IMG/VR virus record: IMGVR_UViG_3300046003_002170
Coordinates: 1 to 28,147 of that record
Strand: one strand, 5' to 3'
DNA length: 28,147 bases
Source: a virus
The position numbers were made by a program, and so were the translations under genes. The notes under the pieces were generated by a model. The model was not told where the DNA came from and searched no databases. It saw nothing but the letters and a program-made list of their open reading frames with translations. Below are positions 14,666 to 23,300 of the stretch, one piece after another. Each line of letters opens with the position of its first letter. Position 1 is the first letter of the stretch.

Positions 14666-14830
14666 TTAGTTTATAGATACAATAGTTCCACCCATTTTTT
14701 CTAAACGCTTATTAGCTTCAACTTGGACTTGTTCAATTGCTTCTTGATAACTGTTGGTATAGGCCACATATGGGAATGTAACCTGTGTTACACCATCAGC
14801 TTTTAGATAAATAAATTCTATATTATACAT
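14666..14830 (-). CDS. Small hypothetical protein, 54 residues
   Basis: This short ORF reads from ATG at 14830 to TAA at 14666-14668, starting 16 bases after the stop of the long repeat protein. It fills an otherwise empty 236-base gap, which supports it being real. The product begins with two beta-like strands (MYNIEFIYLKADGVTQVTFP), followed by a helix (SYQEAIEQVQVEANKRLEKM) and a short end strand (GGTIVSIN). This beta-beta-alpha-beta outline would suit a compact binding protein. No family is recognised. It could assist the repeat proteins or the glycosyltransferases, but position is the only evidence. Confidence 0.6.
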   Translation of the reverse strand: MYNIEFIYLKADGVTQVTFPYVAYTNSYQEAIEQVQVEANKRLEKMGGTIVSIN

Positions 14831-14846
14831 TTTTCGTATTTTTTAA

Positions 14847-17450
14847 TTATTCTGGTGCTGGTGGAGCAGTACATTGTGCTGCTGTAGGACAAGATACATA
14901 AGAAGTAGAATTCATTAGTATTGCAGGTGAACCAGATTGGAATATACTTCCAATTTTATAAGCAAATCCTGTACCAGAAGTTGGTCTATAATATCTTGTA
15001 GGATTTGGACTAAAGCCTGGTGTAAACGCGCCATATGCTTCAATCCCATTATCAACACAATCACCGTCAAGGCATCCATATTCATACATTATGAATATAT
15101 CATAATTAACTGGTGTCGAAACAGATACGCTAGGACAAGGAGTGGTAGGTGGCGTCACAGAAGGCGTAAGAGATACTGGAGGAGTTGTGCCACAAGCTGC
15201 GTAACAGGTATCGTAAGGCGTTGTACTACACAATGTTCCACCTAATGATGGATCAACTGAATTTATAATTTTGTACGAATAATCTTGGAATCCGCTAGCT
15301 TGCAAGTAGAATTTTCCGACTACAGCAGAATAATTACTAGGGAACTTGGCGTAAGTGTCGAACTGTGATCCGTATTCGCATCCTAATCCACAATTATGAG
15401 CTTCAACATAGTAACTATTATATGTAGGAGTAACAGGCGGTGTCAAAGAAGGCGTAAGAGATACCGGAGGAGTCACACTAGGAGTTAAAGATACAGAAGG
15501 AACTCCCGAACAGTCATAAACTACATTATTAATATATCCATAGGCGTCTACAGTTACTGCGTATTTATCAAGACTTCTTTGAAATAAATAATATCCACTA
15601 GTAGTAGCGGGATTCCAGTAAGTGGTTAGGGTGTTATCCGTATATAATCGAGCTCCTACAGTAGGAACCGCTCCATAAGCTGGGGCTTGCCAAATAGTAG
15701 TTCCGGTAATAGTGCCCAAACAAGCGAGATACGTAGTAGCATAAGTAGATGTAGATCTCACAAAACTAAACGGCATCTGAGTTGGTGTAATACTAGGGGT
15801 TAATGTGATACTAGGAGTAATACTGATTGTAGGAGTAATCGATATAGTAGGAGTCATAGATGGAGTCCTAGATATAGAAGGCGTAATGGAAACTGAAGGA
15901 GTGACGCTAGGAGTCAAGGATATCGATGGTATAGTAGAACAATCTACAAAGTCTAAGATCTGGCCTAGAGCTCCAATTTTTACTGCCCATACTGTAGCGC
16001 CTCTTTGCATTTTGTGATAGTTAGTACCACCATCATAAGTAGTCGTTAAACCAGTATCCGTATAAACGTAGTGATTTAAAACTGGACTCGTATCTCCTGG
16101 CATCATGTATCTATTAACAGTAGGATTGCCATTAGCGCAAGCTAAGAAAGCAGTAGAGTACTGAGATAGATCGGTAAAGTAAGCTAAAGCTTGTTGTGTA
16201 GTCGTAATTGATGGAGTTACAGATAAACTAGGAGTTAACGATGGTGTTCTTGTTATACTAGGCGTTATTGTTATACTAGGAGTAATGCTAACAGTTGGCG
16301 TTACACTCGGAGTTAATGTTACGCTAGGCGTAATACTTGGAGTTATAGATACTGTAGGCGTAATACTGATAGTAGGACTCACTGTAATAGTAGGCGTTAA
16401 ACTAGGCGTTCTTGTTATAGAAGGTGTTATTGATACCGTAGGAGTCATACTCGGAGTTAGCGTAATACTTGGAGTTATAGATACACTAGGCGTAATACTA
16501 ATAGTTTGACTTACGCTAGGTGTTATTGTTACACTAGGCGTTACACTAACAGTAGCTGTTGTACTTGGAGTTAATGTAATGCTAGGCGTTATACTAACCG
16601 TAGGACTCACTGTAATAGTAGGAGTTAAACTTGGTGTTATAGACACTGTCGCAGTGATAGTAACAGTCGGAGTCATACTCGGAGTTAACGTTATCGAAGG
16701 AGTTACACTAGGAGTTCTAGTAATACTTGGAGTAAGAGTAACTGAAGGCGTTATAGAAACTGTAGGAGTTACACTAGGCGTTAATGTTACACTAGGTGTT
16801 AACGTTATGCTTGGCGTAATTGAAACCGTAGGCGTAGTGCTCGGAGTCAATGTAACGCTTGGAGTAAGAGTGAATGTAGGTGTAATTGAAATTGTAGGTG
16901 TAGTACTTGGAGTCAATGTAATACTTGGCGTTAGAGTAATACTTGGAGTAATTGAAACCGTAGGAGTTACACTAGGAGTTCTAGTAATACTCGGAGTTAG
17001 AGTTACACTAGGCGTAATTGAAACTGTAGGAGTTACACTGGGAGTTCTAGTAATACTCGGTGTTAATGTAACGCTTGGAGTAATTGAAACCGTAGGAGTT
17101 AATGATACACTAGGAGTTTTAGTAACGCTAGGAGTCAATGTCACACTAGGAGTTAAAGTTATGCTTGGAGTTAAAGTTATGCTTGGAGTAACTGTAACGC
17201 TAGGAGTGAGGCTATAACTAGGAACAACAAAATTGTATCTGACTCTATTGCCGCTTCCGTAAGGGTCTAAATTCTCTAATTCTACGTAGTAACTAAAATC
17301 GTCTACATAAACTTCCTTTCCAGCAATTAAAACATCTAACGGAACACTGGTAGCGGTCAAAGTGCCGGCGCCGGTGAACGAGGTATTGTATCGGATATTG
17401 AAGGGTCCGACAGAGTTACCATAGTCCGTTAATGTTATTAATATTTGCAT
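14847..17450 (-). CDS. Mucin-like Pro-Ser/Thr repeat virion protein with cysteine modules
   Basis: This 867-residue protein is probably a tail-fibre or surface decoration protein. Residues 1-78 form a non-repetitive beta-rich head (MQILITLTDYGNSVGPFNIR...), likely the attachment domain. Residues 79-417 are a low-complexity array of TPSxTxTPS-type hexads with a 22-residue higher-order period at 118-249. Two similar globular modules follow, at 421-507 and 560-650. They share Y-(S/A)-T-x-(F/Y)-LAC, (V/L)YTD..LTT, an M/F-QR segment and a closing (V/Y)DCS. A shorter repeat linker (508-558) separates them. Two further modules with paired cysteines (678-756 and 782-860) end the chain. There is no signal peptide or membrane segment. 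Repeated Ser and Thr flanked by Pro make it a good candidate for O-glycosylation by the nearby GT60-like enzymes, which is inference. Adhesion is the likeliest function. Confidence 0.8.
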   Translation of the reverse strand: MQILITLTDYGNSVGPFNIRYNTSFTGAGTLTATSVPLDVLIAGKEVYVDDFSYYVELENLDPYGSGNRVRYNFVVPSYSLTPSVTVTPSITLTPSITLTPSVTLTPSVTKTPSVSLTPTVSITPSVTLTPSITRTPSVTPTVSITPSVTLTPSITRTPSVTPTVSITPSITLTPSITLTPSTTPTISITPTFTLTPSVTLTPSTTPTVSITPSITLTPSVTLTPSVTPTVSITPSVTLTPSITRTPSVTPSITLTPSMTPTVTITATVSITPSLTPTITVSPTVSITPSITLTPSTTATVSVTPSVTITPSVSQTISITPSVSITPSITLTPSMTPTVSITPSITRTPSLTPTITVSPTISITPTVSITPSITPSVTLTPSVTPTVSITPSITITPSITRTPSLTPSLSVTPSITTTQQALAYFTDLSQYSTAFLACANGNPTVNRYMMPGDTSPVLNHYVYTDTGLTTTYDGGTNYHKMQRGATVWAVKIGALGQILDFVDCSTIPSISLTPSVTPSVSITPSISRTPSMTPTISITPTISITPSITLTPSITPTQMPFSFVRSTSTYATTYLACLGTITGTTIWQAPAYGAVPTVGARLYTDNTLTTYWNPATTSGYYLFQRSLDKYAVTVDAYGYINNVVYDCSGVPSVSLTPSVTPPVSLTPSLTPPVTPTYNSYYVEAHNCGLGCEYGSQFDTYAKFPSNYSAVVGKFYLQASGFQDYSYKIINSVDPSLGGTLCSTTPYDTCYAACGTTPPVSLTPSVTPPTTPCPSVSVSTPVNYDIFIMYEYGCLDGDCVDNGIEAYGAFTPGFSPNPTRYYRPTSGTGFAYKIGSIFQSGSPAILMNSTSYVSCPTAAQCTAPPAPE
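15501..15773 (-). other. Globular module B of the repeat protein
   Basis: This codes for residues about 560-650. It matches the module at 15930-16190 in order and spacing: YATTYLACLG versus YSTAFLACANG, LYTDNTLTTYW versus VYTDTGLTTTYD, LFQRSLDKYAVTVD versus KMQRGATVWAVKIG, and YDCSGVPS versus VDCSTIPS. The paired Cys residues could form a bond or bind a ligand. I do not know the fold. Confidence 0.6.
15777..15929 (-). repeat. Second Pro-Ser/Thr repeat tract
   Basis: This tract encodes residues 508-558 and is built from the same TPSxSxTP-type hexads as the long array. It separates the two similar globular modules and so acts as a linker or stalk segment. Confidence 0.85.
15930..16190 (-). other. 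Globular module A of the repeat protein
   Basis: This codes for residues about 421-507, the first of the two similar modules placed between repeat tracts. It has LAC near the start and DCS at the end, with YTD..LTT and QR in the middle. Its likeness to module B points to duplication together with the adjoining repeat linker. Confidence 0.6.
16200..17216 (-). repeat. Long Pro-Ser/Thr-coding repeat array
   Basis: About 1 kb of DNA encodes some 339 residues of mainly Thr, Pro, Ser, Val, Ile and Leu in six-residue steps (TPSVTL, TPSITR, TPTVSI and similar). At DNA level the units differ mostly at third codon positions, so both the hexad and the 66-base period can be seen. The reverse strand of this array is open over long stretches and gives hydrophobic Val/Gly/Leu phantom proteins, which are not real genes. 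Confidence 0.95.
16704..17099 (-). repeat. Six tandem 66-bp units inside the array
   Basis: Residues 118-249 consist of six consecutive 22-residue units, starting at residues 118, 140, 162, 184, 206 and 228. Each reads TP-T-(V/I)-SI, then TPxxTL, then TPSxT(L/R), then TPS(V/T). The first two units have identical protein sequence and very similar DNA. Such an array can expand or contract by whole units without breaking the frame. Confidence 0.9.
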
Positions 17451-17462
17451 CTATCTCTTTTT

Positions 17463-17471
17463 ATAAATATT
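17463..17471 (-). promoter_or_regulatory. AATATTTAT element upstream of the repeat protein
   Basis: The element lies in the 28-base spacer between the 369-residue virion gene and the mucin-like gene, ending 12 bases before the latter's start. On the - strand it is followed by AAAAAGAGATAG and the ATG. It is identical to three other spacer copies in the block. Confidence 0.4.
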
Positions 17472-17478
17472 TTTATTC

Positions 17479-18588
17479 TTATACTGAACATACAGTTGAA
17501 CAGTTTGTGCTATGGACGCTGATGTCTAATATAATTGCTACTCCGTAAGTACTGTATTCAGTTATCTTATATACAAATCCAGTATGACCAATATCAGAGT
17601 AGTAGTGAGTGCTAATGTATCCGGATCCTTGAGGAATAGCCACTAACACATCGGTATTGATTAAAGTACATCCAGGGAAATCACAACTATACTCGTTGGC
17701 TAAATAGAAGTCGTAAAGTGAAGGAAGACTAGGCGATATAGACACACTTACGGTAACACTAGGAGTAATCGATACAGTAGGCGTTTTACTTGGTGTAAGT
17801 GTTATGCTTGGCGTAATACTGAAAGTAGGCGTAATACTAGGTGTCAAAGATATCGATAAACCTGGTGTATTAGAAATACTAACTGTTGGTGTTATGGAAA
17901 CAGTTGGAGTTAGCGTAACACTTGGAGTTTGCGTAATACTTGGAGTAACACTAGGAGTAATAGATAAACTAGGACTCACCGATATACTAGGGCTTGGTGG
18001 TATTACAGAAACGGAAAAAGTAAAGTGATTATCCGATAAAGCCGGGATATAGTTTGTATTGACTACAGTTACAATACCTTGAGCATACAAAATATTACCA
18101 ACGTGTTCGTAATTATTGAATGCATCGACAATATTTCCGTTTCCGTCGTCTATAATTTTGTAAGTGCTATTATTTGTAGATTCCCAAGTAAAGGTTTTTC
18201 TAGCAATTTGCTCTCCAAAAGTTCTTGTAGGTATTGCAAAGAATCTTATTTCATCTCCACTTGCGGTAGGAAAATATCTAAGATCGTTATCGTAACTTCC
18301 TGATGCAGCTGTAGATTGGAGACTTGGATTGTATCCACTTCCTGTTCCTAATAAAGAAGATGAAATGTATTCTTTGTAGTAAAGCTGTTGTATAGTTTTA
18401 TACTTAAGCGCATACTGAACGTTTGGGCTTAGTACAGAACCAGATAAAACAGTGGGTACATTTACCCCTTTATTTTGAGTAATTCCATAAGAAGCCAGAG
18501 ATGAACTGGCGAAAGATGAAGAATACTTTAATTTTATTGGGGTAGTTGTTATATCTGAAAACCGTATGGTATTCTTTGCGATACTCAT
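17479..18588 (-). CDS. Virion protein with Pro-Ser/Thr stalk and C-terminal cysteine module
   Basis: This 369-residue protein has three parts. Residues 1-190 form a beta-rich head that includes EIRFFAIPTRTFGEQIARKT (113-132) and IIDDGNGNIVDAF (145-157), patterns found in virion proteins of T4-like environmental phages. Residues about 197-290 form a Pro-Ser/Thr stalk of the same type as in the 867-residue protein. Residues 291-369 form a cysteine module (YDFYLANEYSC, then CTLINTD, YYSDIGHTGFVYKI, and final CSTVC) that resembles the two modules at the end of the larger protein. The two genes are 28 bases apart and probably make partners in one fibre or decoration complex. There is no signal peptide. 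The exact position on the particle cannot be told. Confidence 0.75.
   Translation of the reverse strand: MSIAKNTIRFSDITTTPIKLKYSSSFASSSLASYGITQNKGVNVPTVLSGSVLSPNVQYALKYKTIQQLYYKEYISSSLLGTGSGYNPSLQSTAASGSYDNDLRYFPTASGDEIRFFAIPTRTFGEQIARKTFTWESTNNSTYKIIDDGNGNIVDAFNNYEHVGNILYAQGIVTVVNTNYIPALSDNHFTFSVSVIPPSPSISVSPSLSITPSVTPSITQTPSVTLTPTVSITPTVSISNTPGLSISLTPSITPTFSITPSITLTPSKTPTVSITPSVTVSVSISPSLPSLYDFYLANEYSCDFPGCTLINTDVLVAIPQGSGYISTHYYSDIGHTGFVYKITEYSTYGVAIILDISVHSTNCSTVCSV
17719..18000 (-). repeat. Pro-Ser/Thr repeat tract of the 369-residue virion protein
   Basis: This tract encodes residues 197-290, built from TPSVTL/TPTVSI-type hexads with some Ser-rich variants (SVSISPSLPS). It is shorter and less regular than the array in the neighbouring gene, and shares its codons and motif, which suggests a common origin. 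Confidence 0.88.
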
Positions 18589-18591
18589 TTA

Positions 18592-19632
18592 CTACCAGTC
18601 TAATTTTACTCTAACTAATGCTTCTTTGGTGAAATCTTTAACTAAAGGTTTTGATAACTTTGCAACGGCTAAAAGCTCGTTGTTATTGTTATACATGCCC
18701 ACAGTTGTCATATATGTTTGAGGACTATTGATAAAGTTAGAATAAACTAAATTACCAGATCCAGATATAAATGAAGGATTAGAAGTGTAATTATACTCAC
18801 CATTTTTAATTCTTACAAACACATAATCAGAAGATATTGTTTCTTGAGAATTTAATGTAAATCCAACGCTTGAAGCGCCGCTGCCACTAATTAAACTAAA
18901 CATCTTAGCGTTATTCAAACCATTTACTGTGGTAAGAGTTGACCATGTTACATTTAAACCTCCGCTTGCTACTGGTGCTCCTAATGCTTTTGGATTCAAG
19001 ATAATCAATCCAACGTCTGGTAAAAATAAACCGTAAGAACCGGAGTTAGTGTAACCTTTGGTTGGATTTCCTTGAGGAGTAACCGTTAAACTTGCTGCAG
19101 TGCCATTAGAACCAGAAATAATATCAAAAGCTCTTCCACAATCTAGGTAAGTAACCGTAGATACGTCGTTAGAGTTATCAGTCAATCTTAAAGAATCACT
19201 ACCATTTTTTAGAATTAAATTAAAAGTACCTGGAAATAAATTTCCCTTGTATCTATTTCTATCTATAGGAATTGCAATAAGATCTAAAGAAGAGGTATTG
19301 CCAGTTCCAAAGTTTACAGCAGACTCAGCGTCTCCGTAAATAAGATTTCTATATTGACCGTAAGTGATTCTACTAGGCGTATTCTGAGGTACCAAACTAT
19401 TTAAAGGCACTGAACCAGTTCCGTCGATGTGACCGTAAGCAATAGAGAATTGTACTGCTGCTGCGCTATCAGTAGAGGCGGTTTGATATACGTCTACGTA
19501 ATAACTACCAGTCGCATTACCTGAAAGAGTATAAAATGATGTTAATGTTGGTGCGTTTGTACTCCAAGCTGGTGCAGTAACTGAATCTGAGGATACTACG
19601 AAATCGGTTGGATCAAGCTTTGTGAAAGACAT
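18592..19632 (-). CDS. Phage virion protein with reusable C-terminal module
   Basis: This 346-residue protein is a beta-rich virion component. Its centre includes ITYGQYRNLIYGDAES (89-104) and LDLIAIPIDRNRYKG (116-130), followed by FPGTFNLIL. This layout recalls the (A)IP..(R/T)..(F/Y)G segment of the next protein and known T4-like tail proteins. Residues about 265-346 form the module that is encoded separately at 5219-5527 (NYTSNPS, MTTVGMYNNNNELLAVAKLS, LDW end). The composition is Ser/Thr/Asn/Gly-rich without Cys clusters or a membrane segment. It lies three bases from the next gene and ten from the previous one, inside the structural operon. A tail-fibre or baseplate peripheral role is likely. 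No exact homologue is recognised. Confidence 0.75.
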   Translation of the reverse strand: MSFTKLDPTDFVVSSDSVTAPAWSTNAPTLTSFYTLSGNATGSYYVDVYQTASTDSAAAVQFSIAYGHIDGTGSVPLNSLVPQNTPSRITYGQYRNLIYGDAESAVNFGTGNTSSLDLIAIPIDRNRYKGNLFPGTFNLILKNGSDSLRLTDNSNDVSTVTYLDCGRAFDIISGSNGTAASLTVTPQGNPTKGYTNSGSYGLFLPDVGLIILNPKALGAPVASGGLNVTWSTLTTVNGLNNAKMFSLISGSGASSVGFTLNSQETISSDYVFVRIKNGEYNYTSNPSFISGSGNLVYSNFINSPQTYMTTVGMYNNNNELLAVAKLSKPLVKDFTKEALVRVKLDW

Positions 19633-19642
19633 ATACTAAGTA

Positions 19643-20302
19643 TTATTGATTTGTTTTAATGATTGTTACAGGTACACTAATTCTAGCTCCAGAGTCTCTA
19701 CCTACAACGATTAATGTTGTTTGAAGAGTGCTGTTTGTACCGAATAAAGTATTTACTGTTGTAGCGGTCAAGTTAATTGTGGTACCAATAACTGTCTTAC
19801 TTACGTTAGTTCCAATGGTTGTTGTAGCGTTCAAAGAAGTAACCTCAGGCGTGTTTATACCAACTCCTGTAACATTACTCATTGTTCTTACATCTCCTAT
19901 AGTTACAACGTAGCCTGATTGCTCATATGTGCTTGTAGCGCCCAAATAGTTCAATGTTTGAGGTGTAATTGACAAAGAAGCTCCTTGACGTAAGCTAATA
20001 TTATTGTATCCAATATCCAATACTGGAAGTTTTGCTGTACCTCTTGGTAAAGTGATCAACTTATATTTCATGATTTCAGTATCGTCAGGGAAGGCCTGTA
20101 ATACTGGCATCGCTTCTATGGCTTCTCCGTAGAAAGCAGATCCTGAAGGATGGTTTGGATTATACAAAGTGTAATCTATCTCGTCGTCTGACAAAGAAAA
20201 TTGTGTAATTTGAAAAGAGCCGTCGTTTCTGGCCAATAATTCTCTACCTTTTTTGGTTAGAATTGCGTCTACTACGACTGAAGTGCTACTTAAATAAGAC
20301 AT
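19643..20302 (-). CDS. Virion structural protein, 219 residues
   Basis: The N-terminal part (SVVVDAILTKKGRELLARND at about 8-27, then FQITQFSLSDDEIDYTLYN) is a pattern I associate with a structural protein found next to tail/baseplate genes of many T4-like environmental phages. The C-terminal half (from about residue 105) is Thr/Asn/Val-rich with repeated short strands (TTTIGTNVSKTVIGTTINLT) and looks like an immunoglobulin-like beta domain, ending VPVTIIKTNQ. No enzyme motif is seen. It follows the 1352-residue tail protein across a 27-base spacer that contains an AATATTTAT element, so it may begin a separately expressed late group. Confidence 0.75.
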   Translation of the reverse strand: MSYLSSTSVVVDAILTKKGRELLARNDGSFQITQFSLSDDEIDYTLYNPNHPSGSAFYGEAIEAMPVLQAFPDDTEIMKYKLITLPRGTAKLPVLDIGYNNISLRQGASLSITPQTLNYLGATSTYEQSGYVVTIGDVRTMSNVTGVGINTPEVTSLNATTTIGTNVSKTVIGTTINLTATTVNTLFGTNSTLQTTLIVVGRDSGARISVPVTIIKTNQ

Positions 20303-20319
20303 ATAAATGGGCTTTAAAA

Positions 20320-20328
20320 ATAAATATT
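20320..20328 (-). promoter_or_regulatory. AATATTTAT element upstream of the 219-residue gene
   Basis: This is the fourth copy of the 9-mer, placed just after the stop codon of the 1352-residue gene and 17 bases before the next ATG. This spacing would suit a promoter box with a very short leader, or a processing site between structural genes. Confidence 0.4.
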
Positions 20329-20329
20329 G

Positions 20330-23300
20330 CTAAATTAGGTTTTGTTGTTTTAATGATTTTACCACGTTACCAGAATTATCTCTGACAATGGGGTCTATAT
20401 ATTGGGGGAATATCAAACCATCGTCAGTAATGTTCGAAGATCCTGAAAATGCTAATATTAGGTTAGTTTCATCAGGAGATCTTCTTAGTGCTATGTACTT
20501 AGAAATATAACCAGGTATAGCGTATGTGTCGGTGTCTTTTGCATTTAATTCTCTATCTAGAGTAAAATACCAAAAAGTAACACTAGAACTAACTTCAGAA
20601 TATATATTGTTTACTCTATATTCAGATTGATTAAAATTTCCCCAGGCGCTAGCTGAATTATACAATCTTACTAAATCCATTTGATCTAACGAAAAATTAG
20701 ATATTGGTGTCTCTAATCCAGCAGCAGTGTTTAACTCTATAAATTGATTGTAATACAAAGATTGAGTGGCTGATAATCTTATTGTTCTATCGTCAACTGC
20801 ATACCACCTGCTATCAGAATCGGTAACAGAAGTATAATATGCGCTACTAGATATCGATGCTCCAGTATTATCATAAAAATATTCTTGAGATATAGATACA
20901 GTGAGAGTATCGCCCATTACCCAGTTATAAGGAGATGTGGGGATATTTACAGTGTAATAATACGGAGAAGATTGAGCTGCAGCTATTTGTTCTGTATGAC
21001 TAAATGTATCGTAAGGCGCTAACCAAGGTCTAGCCGTATTTGTTACTAACACATTTACCCAAGTGTCTTGTGCGGCATTAGGAGTCACTTTTGCGCTAGC
21101 TGTAAAATTAAGTAATAGGATACCAGGAGGCGCACTCATTACAACAGTTACGGATCCCCAATAGCCTTGATCAGTTGGGGCTAAATACGTGTAAGACGGA
21201 GTGGAGGTAGTGGTAGTTACTTCTATAGGTGTATTTAAAGAGTATACTTTATTATTGTTAGATCCATCTGTACTATGCAGAATTGGGCTATACCTAAATC
21301 CTCCTTCGTATATATTAACGTTTTGATTGTTAGTAAGATACTGCGCCATGTTATTATTGGGATCGTAGTTGAAAAGCGATATATTCACGGGTTCTCCTGA
21401 CATAAACACATTTTGCGTAGTGAATACGTTTGCATTTGCCTTGGTTAAATCCAATACATTTTGATTGTTATCTAACATGTACTTTATCTGAGCATTTACT
21501 CTGCCAGGTAATTGAAAGGACGAAGAATACATGTCCACCAAGTAACCGTATTGATATTTTATTTTATCGATAGCCGCCGTACTACCGTAAGAGCTGTCTC
21601 CTATTGTATAATCGTTGTAAGTTGCACTAATTGTTTTTGATCCATAATATCTAGGAATTGTAAAACTTTGTAATGCGTAGTTTGAATCTTGTAGCTCTGC
21701 GTAAGGAATATTAGGATTAGTATATGCGGCATTGTTATCGTAACCTGGAACTTGGCTTGCCGATATGGACTGAGTTACTATTCCGTAATTTATAGGCGTA
21801 GATTGATTAGAGGTGTAATCTAAATCGAAATATTTTTTAGATCTAACTGATCCTGTAACGTTTTGATATGTGGCTCCCAAAGATTGAGTTACAAACCCCG
21901 AAGCAGTAACTGTAAAATTTTGAGAAACTTCGTATTGTTTAGCAAAAGTAGTTAGTGTAGTCGCTGTAATAACAGATCCGCTAAATTCGCCAGTGTATTT
22001 TTCTACTCCTTGAGAAGATGTGTAAGGCGCGTAGCCAATTAGAGTTAGTAATGGCGATTCCCAAGCAGTAGATCCTGATATGCTATTTGCAGCAGACCCA
22101 GTTATTGTTAGTAGTTCTATAGACTGACTTAGGTTATTGTCAAAGCTTGAACTAGGCTCGTGTCTAGCGTATTTGTTTCTTTCTAGAATGTGTGACTTAA
22201 TAACGATACCAGTAGAAACATTAGATCTTGCAGGAACAAAATCCCTTATCATTTTAAATACGCTATTATTGTAGTACTTAATTAATCTAATGTATTCCCA
22301 AACGCTGTGAGAACCTGTAGTGAATTGAAATGTAGACTGTCTTAAAGTGTCTAATGCCCCGTAAGAACTGGATTGTGCGTATCCAGGATCTCCAATATAT
22401 TGATCTATGTTAAAATAACCCAAAGAGGAAGTAACAAAAGCATTGATAGAGTTTGCAGGACTGAATCCAACTTCTACATCAGGTATATTAATTCTATTAT
22501 TAGTGCTATAGTATTGTATTGTGGTTTCTGGAGATAGTAAAGAACTTGATAAAGACGCACTAAAGCTTCCAGTTATGATGGATACTTTTTCGTTGTTTAT
22601 ACTAAAAACTCCATCTTTACTTGCAATAGGATATCCACCAAATTCATTTACGGTAAGAATATTATCTGGAATACCGAAAGTACTTAACAATGCTTTTATG
22701 CCTCTTTGTGTTCCTCTTGTCTTAAGTAAGTAAGGTAAGTTGTGATATATTCTTTTGTAAATTTCTTTCTGAATAGTATCTGCTGCCAAAGTTTGTAAAC
22801 TACTAGTTACATTTACATAATTTGTAATTACTTCAGACCCTGTAGGAGGCAGTAAAGTTCCATCTTGATTGATACCAAATAAACTATAGTAAACGTTATC
22901 AGATACGTTTGTGTTGGTGTATAATTGAATGCCCAATCCTTTCAAAGCATCGGCAACAAGATCCAAAGACACGCCAGTCTCAGGATTATTGGTAGCGTTA
23001 AATCTATTAGATACATCCTTATAATAGATCCAGATGTTATCAAAGTGTTGACCAATCATATCCAAGAAAGTCAGATATGGTTGATTGTTATCGTCGTCCA
23101 ATAGATACTGAGGAGCAGTATTTCTTAATAGATCCTTATTAGTGTAATCGTAAAAAGAAGCTGAGTAAAGTAAAGAAGAAGTAGTTGGAGTAGGTACAGT
23201 GTCTACGGCGCCTAACCAATTGCTAGCTTGAGAAGAGGATACAGAGTAGAGTACGTAAGGCTTTGTATTTGTTCTTTTTGGCCAAGTATAACTTCCTGAA

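Noticed and set aside
16200-17216. Possible CRISPR array
   Set aside because: The repeats are contiguous 18- and 66-base coding units with no unique spacers, and the reading frame runs through all of them.
15805-17217. Long + strand open frames rich in Val, Gly, Leu and Ile opposite the repeat array
   Set aside because: They are the complement of the Pro-Ser/Thr codons, have the same period, no ribosome-binding context, and overlap a well-supported - strand gene.
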